Notes: generated by a model not told the origin, from the letters alone. DNA of 56,891 nucleotides from Pyxidicoccus fallax (GCF_012933655.1 NZ_JABBJJ010000037.1:1-56891); one strand, 5' to 3'. Positions 9,573 to 19,168 are shown, counted from the first letter of the stretch. Numbers and translations: made by a program.

Positions 9573-12148
9573 CTCTCCTTCAGGCGCTCCACGCGCTCCA
9601 GCAGGGACTCATTGGAGACGCTGGCGCTGATGCGCTCGACGACGAGGGGGAAGCCCAGGGGCGTGGGCCTGCGCACGTGGACGAGCTCCACGGGACTCTG
9701 CTCCAGGCGCTCCAGGGTGCGGCCCAGGCGTCCCTGCTCGAACTGCTGCTCCAGCACCTCGCGACGGGCCTGGACGAGGAGCAGGTTGTCCGGGTCGTAC
9801 TTGAGGAAGACGTCATAGAGGAGCGACGAGCTGGCCTGCACCTGCCGCGTGGACTTGCGCGCCCCGGGCAGCCCCGGCAGCACCAGCCCCGCCACGCGGG
9901 CGATGTCGCGGAACTGCCGCTTCGCCAGCTCGCTGACGTTGACGCTCTCCAGCACGTCCTCCACCAGCCGCTCGCGGGTGAAGAGGGCGGGGCGCAGCGC
10001 CTCCTCGAAGGGGAAGGGCGCCGGGGTGAGCAGCTCCAGGCCATAGTCATTCACGGACAGGCTGAAGGTGGCCTTCTGCAGGCGCGTGAGGCGCAGGGCG
10101 AGCAGTGCGGCCAGGCCCTCGTGCACCAGCCTCCCCTCGAAGGGGTAGAGGAAGAGGTGGTGGCCGTCACGCGTCTGGCACACCTCCGCCAGCAGCGAGC
10201 CCGCGGCGGGGATGCGCGACAGCCGCTCCTGCGCCTCCAGCACGGGCCACGCGGCGGCCAGCTCGTCCATGCTGACGTCGCCGTGGCGCGCGGCGTCCAG
10301 CGTGCGGCGCACGGCGGCGGCGAGCGAGCTGGACAGGGGCAGGCGGCTGCCATTCCAGCGCGGCGTCTGCGTGGCCTTCGCCTTCGCGGGCTTCACGTAC
10401 GCCGTCATGTCCTTGAAGCGGCTGAACTCCAGCCGCTTGCCGGCGAAGATGAAGGTGTCCCCGGGGCGCAGCCGGCTGACGTAGGACTCTTCAATCTGTC
10501 CGATGCGGCCGCCGCTCCAGTAGCGCAGTTGCACCACGGCGTTGGACGTAATCGTCCCGATGTTGAGGCGGTGCAGCCGGGCGATGCGCGCGTCCGCGAC
10601 GACGAAGCGGCCCTCGTGCTCCACCACGCGGCGGAACTCCGGGTAGGCGCGCAGCGTGGGGCCGCCCTCGCGCACCAGGGCCAGCGTCCAGTCGAACTCC
10701 TCGTCGGTGAGGCCGGCGTAGGCCGCCGCGGTGCGCACCTCGTCGCGCATGGCCTCGCGCGTGAAGCCGCCGCCCATGGCGCACGTCACCAGGTGCTGCG
10801 CGAGCACATCCAGCGGCTTGCCCGGCGGCGTGCGTGGCTCCACCTCGCGGCGGAGGATGGCGTCCTTCGCGGCGGCCATCTCCACCAGCTCCAGCGCGTG
10901 CGTGGGGACGAAGAGGATGTGACAGGTGGCCCCGGGGCGGTGGGCGCTGCGGCCCGCGCGCTGCATCGTCCGGCCGATGCCCTTGGGGCTGCCCACCTGC
11001 ACCACGCGCTCCACGGGCCCGAAGTCCACGCCGAGGTCGAGCGAGGAGGTACACACGACGATGCGCAGCGCGCCGTCCTTCAGGCCTTGCTCCACGCGCT
11101 CGCGCTCCTCGCGGTCGATGGAGCCATGATGCAGGGCGATGAGGTGCTCCCACTCGGGGCGGGCGAAGCGCAGGCCCTCGAACCAGCGTTCCGCCTGGGA
11201 GCGCGTGTTGGTGAAGACCAGCGTGGACTTCTCCGGGGCCAGCCACGCGGCCACGCGGGCCAGCATGGTGAAGCCCAGGTGGCCGGACCAGGGGAACGAA
11301 TCCACCGAGTCCGGCAGCAGCGTCTCCACCTCCACCGGGCGCTCCAGCTCCGAGCTGACGAGCGTGGGCGTACGGCCAGTGCCCACGACGTGGCGCGCGG
11401 CCTCGTCCAGGTTGGCCAGCGTGGCGGACAGCGCCCAGGTGCGGACCTCCGGAGCGAAGCGGCGCAGGCGGGCCAGGGCCAATTCCATCTGCGTGCCGCG
11501 CTTGGAGCCGAGCAGCTCGTGCCACTCGTCCACGATGACGGAGCGCAGCGAGGCGAACAGCTCCGCGGCGCGCTCCTGGGAGAGGAGGACGGAGAGCGAC
11601 TCCGGCGTGGTGATGAGCACCTCGGGCAGGCGCTCGCGCTGACGCTGGCGCACGGAGGACGTGGTGTCGCCGGTGCGGCTCTCCACGTCGATGTCCGTGT
11701 CCAGCACGCTCAGGGGTTCGAGCAGGGCCTTCTCCACGTCGCGCGACACCGCGCGCAGCGGCGTCACGTAGAGGACCTGGAGCCCCTTCTGGCCGCGCTC
11801 CGCCACGTCCGCCAGCGGGCCGATGTAGGCCGCGTACGTCTTGCCCGCGCCGGTGGGCACGTGGATGAGGCCGCTGTCGCCGCGCGCGTACGCGGCCCAG
11901 GCCTCCTCCTGGAAGGGGTAGGGCGTCCACCCCTTCGAAGCGAACCAGCCTCGCAGCCGCTCCATCGGCGTGCCCGTGGCCTTCGTGCCCGTGGCCTCCG
12001 CGGCGCGGCGGCGGCGCCTCACCGGGCGGCGCTTCTTCGCGGGTGGACCGGGCTGGGCGGGCGCGCCGCCTCCCTCGTTGTTGGAGCGCAGGGCCTTGCG
12101 CCGGGCGGCAATCTGCGCCCGCAGCGAGCGCGGCCTAGTGGACGGCAT
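9542..12148 (-). CDS. Ligase-associated DEXH-box DNA helicase (Lhr-core type)
   Basis: The 868-residue product is an Lhr-like superfamily 2 helicase. Visible motifs are motif I VPTGAGKT (97-104), motif II DEWH (207-210), a motif VI-like QRAGRSAHRPG, and the Lhr-specific winged-helix and C-terminal domains beyond about residue 480. Homologues are 3'-5' DNA translocases that unwind RNA:DNA hybrids. A basic N-terminal extension (residues 1-60, with a run of Arg) precedes the core and may contact DNA. ATG at 12148 is supported by AAGGAG seven bases upstream; it overlaps the ligase gene by 14 bases. A start at the internal Met62 cannot be excluded. Confidence 0.92.
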   Translation of the reverse strand: MPSTRPRSLRAQIAARRKALRSNNEGGGAPAQPGPPAKKRRPVRRRRRAAEATGTKATGTPMERLRGWFASKGWTPYPFQEEAWAAYARGDSGLIHVPTGAGKTYAAYIGPLADVAERGQKGLQVLYVTPLRAVSRDVEKALLEPLSVLDTDIDVESRTGDTTSSVRQRQRERLPEVLITTPESLSVLLSQERAAELFASLRSVIVDEWHELLGSKRGTQMELALARLRRFAPEVRTWALSATLANLDEAARHVVGTGRTPTLVSSELERPVEVETLLPDSVDSFPWSGHLGFTMLARVAAWLAPEKSTLVFTNTRSQAERWFEGLRFARPEWEHLIALHHGSIDREERERVEQGLKDGALRIVVCTSSLDLGVDFGPVERVVQVGSPKGIGRTMQRAGRSAHRPGATCHILFVPTHALELVEMAAAKDAILRREVEPRTPPGKPLDVLAQHLVTCAMGGGFTREAMRDEVRTAAAYAGLTDEEFDWTLALVREGGPTLRAYPEFRRVVEHEGRFVVADARIARLHRLNIGTITSNAVVQLRYWSGGRIGQIEESYVSRLRPGDTFIFAGKRLEFSRFKDMTAYVKPAKAKATQTPRWNGSRLPLSSSLAAAVRRTLDAARHGDVSMDELAAAWPVLEAQERLSRIPAAGSLLAEVCQTRDGHHLFLYPFEGRLVHEGLAALLALRLTRLQKATFSLSVNDYGLELLTPAPFPFEEALRPALFTRERLVEDVLESVNVSELAKRQFRDIARVAGLVLPGLPGARKSTRQVQASSSLLYDVFLKYDPDNLLLVQARREVLEQQFEQGRLGRTLERLEQSPVELVHVRRPTPLGFPLVVERISASVSNESLLERVERLKERWTREDARSA

Positions 12149-13730
12149 GGAGCAGCTCCTTGAGCGAGTCCAACGTGTCCGCGTCCTGGGGCTTCTTGTC
12201 CGTGCGCCAGCGGGCGATGCGGGGGAAGCGCAGCGCCACGCCCGACTTGTGGCGAGGCGAGGCCTGGATGCCCTCGAAGTGCAGCTCGAAGACCTGCTCG
12301 GGCTCCACCGAGCGCACCGGCCCGTACTTCTCCTTCGTGTGCGCGCGAATCCACCGGTCCAGCCGCGCAATCTCCTCGTCCGTGAGGCCGGAGTACGCCT
12401 TCGTCACCGGCTGCAGCTCCTGCCCGTTCCACACCGCGAAGGTGTAGTCGGTGTACAGCGACGAGCGCCGGCCGTGGCCCGGGTGCGCGTAGAGCAGCAC
12501 CGCGTCCACGGTGAAGGGGTCTATCTTCCACTTCCACCAGTCGCCGCGCTTGCGTCCCGTCAGGTACGCCGAGTCGAGGCGTTTGATCATGAAGCCCTCG
12601 ACGTTGCGCTCGCGGGCCTGGTCGCGCAGCTTCGCCAGCTCGTCCCACGACTCCGCCTTCACGGCGGGGGAGAGGGGGACGCGGGGCCTGTCCTTCAGCA
12701 GCGCTTCCAGCTTCGCGCGCCGCTCGCGCAGGGGGCGCTCGCGCAGGTCCTTTCCCTCCAGCTCCAGCAGGTCGTAGACGATGAAGGCCGCGGGGGCCTC
12801 CGCCAGCACCTTGGGCGTCAGCTTCTGCCGGCCGATGCGCCGCTGCAGCTGGGCGAAGGGCAGGGGCCGGCCATTCTCATAGGCCAGCACCTCGCCATCC
12901 AGCACCGTGCCCTCTGGCAGCGCCGCGGCGGCCTCGGTGATTTCGGGGAAGCGCTCGGTGATGAGCTCCTCGCCGCGGCTCCACAGGTAAACGCCGCCCT
13001 GACGGCGGATGAGCTGGCCGCGGATGCCGTCCCACTTCCACTCCACCAGCCAGTCCTTCAGCTCCCCCAGCGACTCGGGCGGCTGCTCCAGTGGCGAGGC
13101 CAGATAGAAGGGATACGGCCGCGAGCGGTCCCCGTCCGACACGTCCGGTGACACGAGCTGCTTGAAGAAGGCCGGCGTGGGTTTCCACGTCCCCATCAGC
13201 CGGTGCGCCACGCTGGGCGGTGGCAGCCCCGCCACCTGCGCCACCGCGCGAATCACCAGCGTCGCGGAGACGCCCACGCGCAGCTCGCCGGTGAGCATCT
13301 TGTTGAGCAGGAACAGCTCCCGCCGGGGCATCACCTTCCACCAGGACACCACCCGCTCGCGCTGCTCGACGGCGTCCAAGTCCCGCAGGGGCAGGAGCCG
13401 CTGCTCCAGCCAGACGGACAGCGGCAGCTCCTCGGGCTCGGCCGGGCGCTCCAGGCCATCGAGGAGCAGGGCAATCACCTCCGCCAGGTCTCCCACGGAG
13501 GCGTAGACCTCCGCGAAGAGCCAGTCGGGGATGCCCGTCAGCTCCTGCGTCCACCCCACCAGCAGCTTCGTGGTGAGCAGCCGCTTCAGCTTCTGGCCCG
13601 TGAGGAAGTACAGCGCCCACGCCGCGTCCTCGGGCGGCGCTTCCTTGAAGTAGCGCACCAGCGCCTCCACCTTCGCGTTGGTGGACGTCGTCTGGTCCAG
13701 CGCTTCGTAGAGGTCCGCGAGCCGCCTCAC
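12135..13730 (-). CDS. ATP-dependent DNA ligase of the exo-lig-helicase-phosphoesterase cluster
   Basis: This 531-residue ligase has an N-terminal helical domain (about 1-200), a nucleotidyltransferase domain with the adenylated lysine in KWDG (Lys232) and the later VLDGEVLAY, EGFMIK and WWKWK motifs, and a C-terminal OB fold. It belongs to the bacterial ATP-dependent ligases encoded with the Lhr-like helicase, distinct from LigD because polymerase and nuclease domains are missing. It would seal nicks in the repair pathway of this operon. The start is GTG at 13730, with GGAGG eight bases upstream, three bases after the exonuclease stop. Confidence 0.94.
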   Translation of the reverse strand: MRRLADLYEALDQTTSTNAKVEALVRYFKEAPPEDAAWALYFLTGQKLKRLLTTKLLVGWTQELTGIPDWLFAEVYASVGDLAEVIALLLDGLERPAEPEELPLSVWLEQRLLPLRDLDAVEQRERVVSWWKVMPRRELFLLNKMLTGELRVGVSATLVIRAVAQVAGLPPPSVAHRLMGTWKPTPAFFKQLVSPDVSDGDRSRPYPFYLASPLEQPPESLGELKDWLVEWKWDGIRGQLIRRQGGVYLWSRGEELITERFPEITEAAAALPEGTVLDGEVLAYENGRPLPFAQLQRRIGRQKLTPKVLAEAPAAFIVYDLLELEGKDLRERPLRERRAKLEALLKDRPRVPLSPAVKAESWDELAKLRDQARERNVEGFMIKRLDSAYLTGRKRGDWWKWKIDPFTVDAVLLYAHPGHGRRSSLYTDYTFAVWNGQELQPVTKAYSGLTDEEIARLDRWIRAHTKEKYGPVRSVEPEQVFELHFEGIQASPRHKSGVALRFPRIARWRTDKKPQDADTLDSLKELLHAVH

Positions 13731-13733
13731 GCG

Positions 13734-14759
13734 TCAGTCCTCCGCCTCGCCCTCGAAGGGCGTTGCCAGGGGGGCGGCGTCCACGCCCTTGTCGCGCAGG
13801 TAGTGCGCCAACGGGTCCGTGTAGCCGTGCGTCACCAGCACCCGCTCCGCGCGCGTGTCCGCCACCGTGCGCAGCAGGTCCGGCCAGTCCGCGTGGTCCG
13901 ACAGCACGAAGCCCCGGTCGAACCCGCGACGCCGCCGGTTGCCCCGCACCCGCATCCACCCGGACGCGAAGCCCGTCTCGTGCTCCCCGAAGCGGCGCAT
14001 CCACGTGGAGCCCCCCGCGCTGGGCGGCGCCAGCACCAGCGCGCCCGCGAAGGACGTGCCCTTCTCCACCTCGGACACGAGCTGCGTGGGGAGCATCTTC
14101 ACGCCCGCCTCGCGGTAGACGGCCACGAGGCTGTTGAGCGCCCCGTGCACGTACGCCGGCCGGTCTGTCAGCCGCGCCAGCTCCGCGAGGATGCGCTGCG
14201 CCTTGCCCAGCGCGTAGCAGAACAGCACCGCGGAGCGGCCCACGGCGCGGTTGGCGTCCCACCAGCGCAGGATGTCCTCGGCCACGAGGCGCGTGTCGTC
14301 CCAGCGGTAGATGGGCAGGCCGAAGGTGGCCTCGGTGATGAAGGTGTTGCAGCGCACCACCTCGAAGGGCTCGCACGTGGGGTCCGGCGCGCGCTTGTAG
14401 TCGCCGGAGACGACCCACACCTCGCCCTGGTGCTCGATGCGAATCTGCGCGCTGCCCAGCACGTGGCCCGCGGGATGGAAGCTGACGGTGACGTCGTTGA
14501 TGCGCAGCCGCTCGCCGTAAGGCAGGGTGTCGATAGCGGAGTCGGCGCCCAGCCGCCGGTGCAGCAGTCCCTCGCCTGTTCGGGCGCCGAGGTAGCGGCG
14601 GCTGCCGCCCCGGGCGTGGTCCCCATGCGCGTGGGTGATGAGTGCCCGCTCCACCGGGTGCCACGGGTCGATGTGGAAGTCGCCTGGCGCGCAGTAGAGC
14701 CCCTGCGGCGTCACGGTGATGAGCGGCGGTCTGTCCTGGAAGGGATAGGAGGCGCTCAA
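13734..14759 (-). CDS. Ligase-associated MBL-fold DNA exonuclease
   Basis: This metallo-beta-lactamase-fold nuclease carries the zinc motif HAHGDH (about 43-48) and a beta-CASP-like region with GDYKRAPDPTCEPFE and VLSDHADW, matching the exonuclease of the ligase/helicase/phosphoesterase cluster. It is the first gene of the operon. There is no ATG in the right place. TTG at 14759 gives 341 residues, near the family norm, but its GGAG lies very close; GTG at 14714 would be 15 codons shorter. The start is therefore uncertain. The longer frame to 15257 runs into low-complexity coding noise and is rejected. Homologues degrade single-stranded 5' ends. Confidence 0.88.
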   Translation of the reverse strand: MSASYPFQDRPPLITVTPQGLYCAPGDFHIDPWHPVERALITHAHGDHARGGSRRYLGARTGEGLLHRRLGADSAIDTLPYGERLRINDVTVSFHPAGHVLGSAQIRIEHQGEVWVVSGDYKRAPDPTCEPFEVVRCNTFITEATFGLPIYRWDDTRLVAEDILRWWDANRAVGRSAVLFCYALGKAQRILAELARLTDRPAYVHGALNSLVAVYREAGVKMLPTQLVSEVEKGTSFAGALVLAPPSAGGSTWMRRFGEHETGFASGWMRVRGNRRRRGFDRGFVLSDHADWPDLLRTVADTRAERVLVTHGYTDPLAHYLRDKGVDAAPLATPFEGEAED

Positions 14760-14960
14760 AGCTCCATTCAGATAGCGAGGCGTCCCGATGGAGGCCACCC
14801 GAGGTGTGGGTCCACCGGACGGGGCGTTGCCCCCTGGGCTGCTCCCTTGACACGCCCGCGTCAATGACAGGCCCAGGCCACCTTCCGGGACTCCGGGGCC
14901 CCTTGGACGGCGCTTCCGGACGGGGGATAACCCCGGGACCTCGCATCTGGACGGTCTCAC

Positions 14961-15905
14961 ATGACGCCTGCCCTCTTGCTGTCGCTCGTGCTCTCCCAGG
15001 CACCCGCCGAATCGATTCACTACACCGCCCCCGCTTCCGAGGAGGAAGGGGCGAAGCCCGCGGCAGACGGTTACGACTTCACGGTGTGGGAGCCGACCGG
15101 CAAGCAGGCGAAGCACTTCATCGGCGTGGACGAGGCGAACCTCCGCGAGACGCCCACCGCGGACGGGCCCGTCGTCACCACCCTGCCGCTGGGCGCCAAC
15201 GTGCGCGTGTTGGAGCGCGGCCAGGAGCGGCAGAAGGTGGGCGAGTACGTCAACCACTGGTACCGCGTGGAGTACTTCGACACCAAGGGCACCCCGGACA
15301 CGAACGACGACGCGCCCGTCCGGGGCTGGGTGTTCGGCAACACGCTCACGCCCTTCCGCTTCGAGGCGGACTTCGACGGCGACGGCGAGCTGGAGGTCGC
15401 CACGGTGGTGATGAGCGCGGACTTCAAGATTCGCGTCCGCGTCCTGGAGCCCAACGTCAAGCCGCCCCGCCGCGTCAGCAGCGTGGACCTCACGCCCTCC
15501 GGACAGGGCTACCTGAGCGTGAAGGGCGGACCGGCGACCGTGCGGCTCGTCGCCGCGAAGACGGCGGGCCTGCCGCTGGTGCAGGTGGACTCGGCGCCCG
15601 AGGCGTGCGGCGACTTCAGCACCGGGTACGTGAGCTACACGGTGCCGGGCAACAAGAAGGGCGTGCTCGGCAAGGCGAAGGTGGCGCTGGAGCTGGCCGG
15701 CCTGTCGGACGCGCCCAACTACTCCGAGTACAAGGTTTCATTCCAGCCGAAGCAGAAGGGCCTCACGGTGGTGCGGACGAACACCGAGGAGGACGAGTCC
15801 GAAAAGACGACGAAGACGACGGAACGCACGCGGTACAAGCTGGTGGACGGTGTCTTCTCGGAAGTGAAGCCCGCGGGTTCCGCGGTGGCCGAGACACAGC
15901 CCTAG
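14961..15905 (+). CDS. Secreted SH3-domain protein
   Basis: The 314-residue protein has a short N-terminal hydrophobic segment ending at SQA (about residue 14), a bacterial SH3-like domain (about 50-130, containing NLRETP and GWVFGNTL), then a calcium-loop-like DFDGDGELE (about 139-147) leading into a beta-rich C-terminal half. The tail (about 275-314) is Thr/Glu/Lys-rich. Bacterial SH3 domains often bind cell wall or mediate protein contacts outside the cytoplasm; the specific function here is unknown. It ends 16 bases before trpE on the same strand and could share its transcript. The upstream gap of about 200 bp (14760-14960) contains a small hairpin at 14921-14935. Confidence 0.8.
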   Translation: MTPALLLSLVLSQAPAESIHYTAPASEEEGAKPAADGYDFTVWEPTGKQAKHFIGVDEANLRETPTADGPVVTTLPLGANVRVLERGQERQKVGEYVNHWYRVEYFDTKGTPDTNDDAPVRGWVFGNTLTPFRFEADFDGDGELEVATVVMSADFKIRVRVLEPNVKPPRRVSSVDLTPSGQGYLSVKGGPATVRLVAAKTAGLPLVQVDSAPEACGDFSTGYVSYTVPGNKKGVLGKAKVALELAGLSDAPNYSEYKVSFQPKQKGLTVVRTNTEEDESEKTTKTTERTRYKLVDGVFSEVKPAGSAVAETQP

Positions 15906-15921
15906 AAGGGCAGAGCCAATC

Positions 15922-17421
15922 ATGAAGATGGATGCACAGGAGCGGAAGGCGGCGTACCGGCAGCTCGCGGAGAAGGGCCAGTCGGTGCCCGTCTCGGTGG
16001 AGCTGCCGGCGGACCTGGATACGCCGCTGTCGGCATACCTGAAGCTGGGCGGAGGCTCGCACGGCTTCATCCTCGAGTCCTGCTACGGCGGCGAGCGCTT
16101 CGGGCGCTACAGCCACGTGGGGGCGCATGCGGCGGGCCGCGTGCGGCTGGACGCGAAGGGGGCCACGCTGTGGCGTGGCTCGCGCGAGGAGCGCCGCGAG
16201 GGCAAGCCGCTGGACGTGCTGCGCGCGCTGTGGCGCGAGCTGGCCGTGGCCCGGCTTCCCGGCGAGGCCCCGTTCCTGGGCGGGTTGGTGGGGTACATGG
16301 GTTACAACTGCATCTCGTGGTTGGAGCCCACCGTGCCGGACCGGCACCCGCGCGACATCTCCTATCCGGACTCGGAATGGCTGGTGTGCGAGGACTTCGT
16401 CACCCACGACACGCGCACCGGCACGCTCAAGGCCACCGCCATCGCCCGGCCTTCGCTGCACGGCAGCGTGGCGGGCGCGCTGAAGGACGCCGAGGAGCGC
16501 GCGCAGGCCATCGCGGACAAGCTGCTCAAGCCGCTGCCTCCGGAGGCGTATGCGCCGGCCCCGCGCATGAAGGGAGCCACCGAAACCACGGCGTGCTGGG
16601 ACCGCGCCGGCTACGAGGCCGCGGTGGAGCGCGCGAAGGAGTACATCCGCGCCGGAGACATCTTCCAGGTGGTGCTCGCGCGGCGGTTCGAGGCGCGCGG
16701 CGCGCCGCCGCCGCTGTCCCTGTACCGGGCGCTGCGGCGGGTGAATCCGTCGCCGTATCTCTTCCTGGTGGAGCTGGGCGAGGCCCGCGCGCTGGTGGGC
16801 GCGTCCCCGGAGCTGCTGGTGCAGGTGCGTGACGGCGATGTGGTGGTGCGGCCCATCGCGGGCACTCGCCGCCGCGGCGCCACCGAGGCCGAGGACCTGG
16901 CGCTGGAGAAGGAGCTGCTCGCGGACGAGAAGGAGCTGGCCGAGCACGTGATGCTGGTGGACCTGGGCCGCAACGACGTGGGCCGCGTGGCGGCGCCCGG
17001 GACGGTGCGCGTCGAGGACATGAAGGTCATCGAGCGCTACAGCCACGTGATGCACATCGTGTCGCAGGTGCGCGGGAAGCTGGACCCGAAGTACGACGCG
17101 CTGGACGCGCTGGCGAGCACGTTCCCCGCGGGCACGGTGTCCGGGGCGCCGAAGATTCGCGCGATGCAGATCATCGACGAGCTGGAGGTGCAGCGCCGTG
17201 GGCCCTACTCGGGCGCCGTGGGCTACCTGTCCTTCTGCGGCACGCTCGACGTGGCGATTGCGCTGCGGACGTTCTTCGTGGACGGAGACCGGACGATGTG
17301 GACGGCCGGCGCGGGGCTGGTGGCGGACTCGGTGCCGTCGAAGGAGGCGGACGAGACGGAGGCCAAGGCGGGCGCCATGGCCGCCGCGCTCCGGCTGGCG
17401 CGTGAGGGAGGTGGGCGGTGA
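15922..17421 (+). CDS. trpE: Anthranilate synthase component I
   Basis: This 499-residue enzyme converts chorismate plus ammonia to anthranilate. The N-terminal domain carries ILES (about 50-53), a variant of the LLES element that binds the feedback inhibitor tryptophan. The C-terminal chorismate-binding half shows GDIFQVV, NPSPYLF, the GTRRRG loop, the metal-site DLGRNDVGRV and GTVSGAPKIRAM. GAAGGGCAGAG precedes the ATG. The stop overlaps the trpG GTG by four bases (GTGA), ensuring balanced synthesis of the two subunits. trpEG lie apart from the rest of the pathway and face it. Confidence 0.97.
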   Translation: MKMDAQERKAAYRQLAEKGQSVPVSVELPADLDTPLSAYLKLGGGSHGFILESCYGGERFGRYSHVGAHAAGRVRLDAKGATLWRGSREERREGKPLDVLRALWRELAVARLPGEAPFLGGLVGYMGYNCISWLEPTVPDRHPRDISYPDSEWLVCEDFVTHDTRTGTLKATAIARPSLHGSVAGALKDAEERAQAIADKLLKPLPPEAYAPAPRMKGATETTACWDRAGYEAAVERAKEYIRAGDIFQVVLARRFEARGAPPPLSLYRALRRVNPSPYLFLVELGEARALVGASPELLVQVRDGDVVVRPIAGTRRRGATEAEDLALEKELLADEKELAEHVMLVDLGRNDVGRVAAPGTVRVEDMKVIERYSHVMHIVSQVRGKLDPKYDALDALASTFPAGTVSGAPKIRAMQIIDELEVQRRGPYSGAVGYLSFCGTLDVAIALRTFFVDGDRTMWTAGAGLVADSVPSKEADETEAKAGAMAAALRLAREGGGR

Positions 17422-17981
17422 TTCTCGTCATCGACAACTACGACTCGTTCACCTTCAACCTCGTGCAGCTGCTGTACACGCTGGGCGCCGAGGTGAAGGT
17501 GGTGCGCAATGACGACCTGGACGCCGCGGGTGTGGCGGCGGCCGGGGCCTCGCACCTGGTGATTTCTCCGGGCCCGTGCACGCCGCACGAGGCGGGGGTC
17601 AGCGTGGCGGCCATTGCCCAGTCCAAGGTCCCGGTGCTGGGCGTGTGCCTGGGGCACCAGTCCATTGGCGCGGCGTTCGGCGGGAAGGTGATTCGCGCGC
17701 CGGAGCCGGTGCACGGCAAGGCGGCGAACATCCGGCACGAGGACACGGGCGTGTTCACCGGGGTGAGCCAGGGCTTCCAGGCGGCGCGCTACCACTCGCT
17801 GGTGGTGGAGGCGTCGTCGCTGCCCGCGGAGCTGGAGGCCACCGCGTGGAGCCAGGACGGCCTCATCATGGCGCTGCGTCACCGCACGCGGCCCGTGGTG
17901 GGCTTCCAGTTCCATCCGGAGAGCGTGCTGACTCCGGAAGGGCCGAAGCTGGTGCGTAACTTCCTGGAGGGGCGGCTGTAG
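17418..17981 (+). CDS. trpG: Anthranilate synthase component II (glutamine amidotransferase)
   Basis: This 187-residue class I glutamine amidotransferase supplies ammonia to TrpE. The nucleophile is Cys77 in GVCLGHQSIG and the His/Glu pair lies in FQFHPESVL near residue 170. The N-terminal DNYDSFTFNLVQ motif is characteristic. It starts with GTG inside the trpE stop. In some bacteria such a subunit also serves aminodeoxychorismate synthase (PabA); coupling to trpE makes the tryptophan role primary. The gene ends three bases before the stop of the convergent phosphatase, leaving no room for an intergenic terminator. Confidence 0.96.
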   Translation: MILVIDNYDSFTFNLVQLLYTLGAEVKVVRNDDLDAAGVAAAGASHLVISPGPCTPHEAGVSVAAIAQSKVPVLGVCLGHQSIGAAFGGKVIRAPEPVHGKAANIRHEDTGVFTGVSQGFQAARYHSLVVEASSLPAELEATAWSQDGLIMALRHRTRPVVGFQFHPESVLTPEGPKLVRNFLEGRL

Positions 17982-17984
17982 TCC

Positions 17985-18581
17985 TCACCCACGCAGGTGC
18001 GTGGTGTCGTTCCAGGTGACGATGACGGGCTGGGTACCGTCTCCATCCAGGCTGAGCACGCTGATGGAGGCGGTGCCGAGCATGAAGAGCCGCCCGTTGT
18101 CCGGCGGTAATCCCAGCCACCGCGCCGCCAGCACTCGCAGCAGGTGGCCGTGGGCGAAGACGAGCACGTCTCCCTTCACCGCGCGGACATCCGCGATGAC
18201 ACGGTCCACGCGGGCGCCCACGTCCGCCGCCGTCTCGCCGTTCGGGGCGCCGTCCTTCCACAGGGACCAGCCGGGGCGGTCCGCGCGGATGGCGTCCCCC
18301 GTGCGCCCCTCGTAGTCGCCGTAGTTCCACTCCATCAGGTCGGGCCGCCGCTTCGCCACGTCACCGAAGCCGGCCAGCGCGCACGTCTCGGCCGCGCGGC
18401 TCAGCGGGCTCGTCCACACCTCGGCGAAGCGCCACTCGCGCAGCGGCGCCGCGAGCAGCTCGCCCATCCTCCGCCCGTCGTCGAGCAGCGGGATGTCCGT
18501 GCGGCCCGTGTGCTGGCCACTGCGGCTCCACTCCGTCTCGCCGTGCCGGACGAGCACCAACTGGGGACCTCGGGTCTTCAT
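17985..18581 (-). CDS. Histidine phosphatase (phosphoglycerate mutase-like) family protein
   Basis: This 198-residue protein of the histidine phosphatase superfamily has the catalytic LVRHGETEW near the N-terminus, the EWNYGDYEG region with the acid/base glutamate, and the second histidine in FAHGHLLRV. Lengths near 200 are typical of GpmB/CobC-like phosphatases rather than true glycolytic mutases, so it probably dephosphorylates a small metabolite, not identified here. ATG at 18581 is preferred; another in-frame ATG lies three codons upstream, and neither has a good ribosome binding site. It is convergent with trpG and divergent from a small secreted protein. Confidence 0.87.
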   Translation of the reverse strand: MKTRGPQLVLVRHGETEWSRSGQHTGRTDIPLLDDGRRMGELLAAPLREWRFAEVWTSPLSRAAETCALAGFGDVAKRRPDLMEWNYGDYEGRTGDAIRADRPGWSLWKDGAPNGETAADVGARVDRVIADVRAVKGDVLVFAHGHLLRVLAARWLGLPPDNGRLFMLGTASISVLSLDGDGTQPVIVTWNDTTHLRG

Positions 18582-18737
18582 GCCGCGCATCGTGCCAGAG
18601 GGCGCGCGCCGGAGCCTCGCGTTCCGCGGTCCCGAGCGCCCGAGGGTGGACATTCCGCGCGGGAGGGAGGTGGCAGGTCCGTGATGCGTGGCAGCCTCGC
18701 GGGGTTGCGTTCCGTCCCCCTTCCCGGAGACACACCC

Positions 18738-19157
18738 ATGCGCTTCACCTTCTCGCTGCCGCTCATCCCCACGGTGCTTGTCGCGCTCCTGCTGACGCTG
18801 ACGGGCCATGCCCAGACGCCGGCCGGCAAGCAGACGCCGCCCGCGCACCTGACCCAGGGCACGCTGCTGCTGACCATCTTCATGCGGCATGACCAGGGCA
18901 AGACGGTGGATGAAATCAACGCCCACCTCGACCGCACTGGCTTCCGGAAGAGCTTCCCGCCCCCGGGCGTCGAAGTCGTGTCCTGGTACGTGATGATGGG
19001 CGTGGGGCAGGTCGTCACCGTGCGCCTGCCGCCCGAGAAGCTGCGCGACGTGAATCTCGCCTTCGAGAAGGGCGCGTGGGGCGCGTTCCGCACGGAGTTC
19101 TACGCCACCTACGACTACCGCCCCATCTGGGAGAAGGCGCGCGCTGGCGGCCAGTGA
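18738..19157 (+). CDS. Small secreted protein of unknown function
   Basis: The 139-residue product starts with a typical Sec signal peptide (about 1-26, cleavage near GHAQ). The mature part has conserved-looking charged and aromatic segments (FMRHDQGKTVDEI and EVVSWYVMMGVGQVV) that suggest a compact alpha/beta domain, but I do not recognise a family. ATG at 18738 has GGAGA seven to eight bases upstream. It is a single transcription unit between the two halves of the tryptophan pathway, followed by a hairpin shared with trpA. No catalytic residues can be named. Confidence 0.72.
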   Translation: MRFTFSLPLIPTVLVALLLTLTGHAQTPAGKQTPPAHLTQGTLLLTIFMRHDQGKTVDEINAHLDRTGFRKSFPPPGVEVVSWYVMMGVGQVVTVRLPPEKLRDVNLAFEKGAWGAFRTEFYATYDYRPIWEKARAGGQ

Positions 19158-19168
19158 GGGCACCGCGG

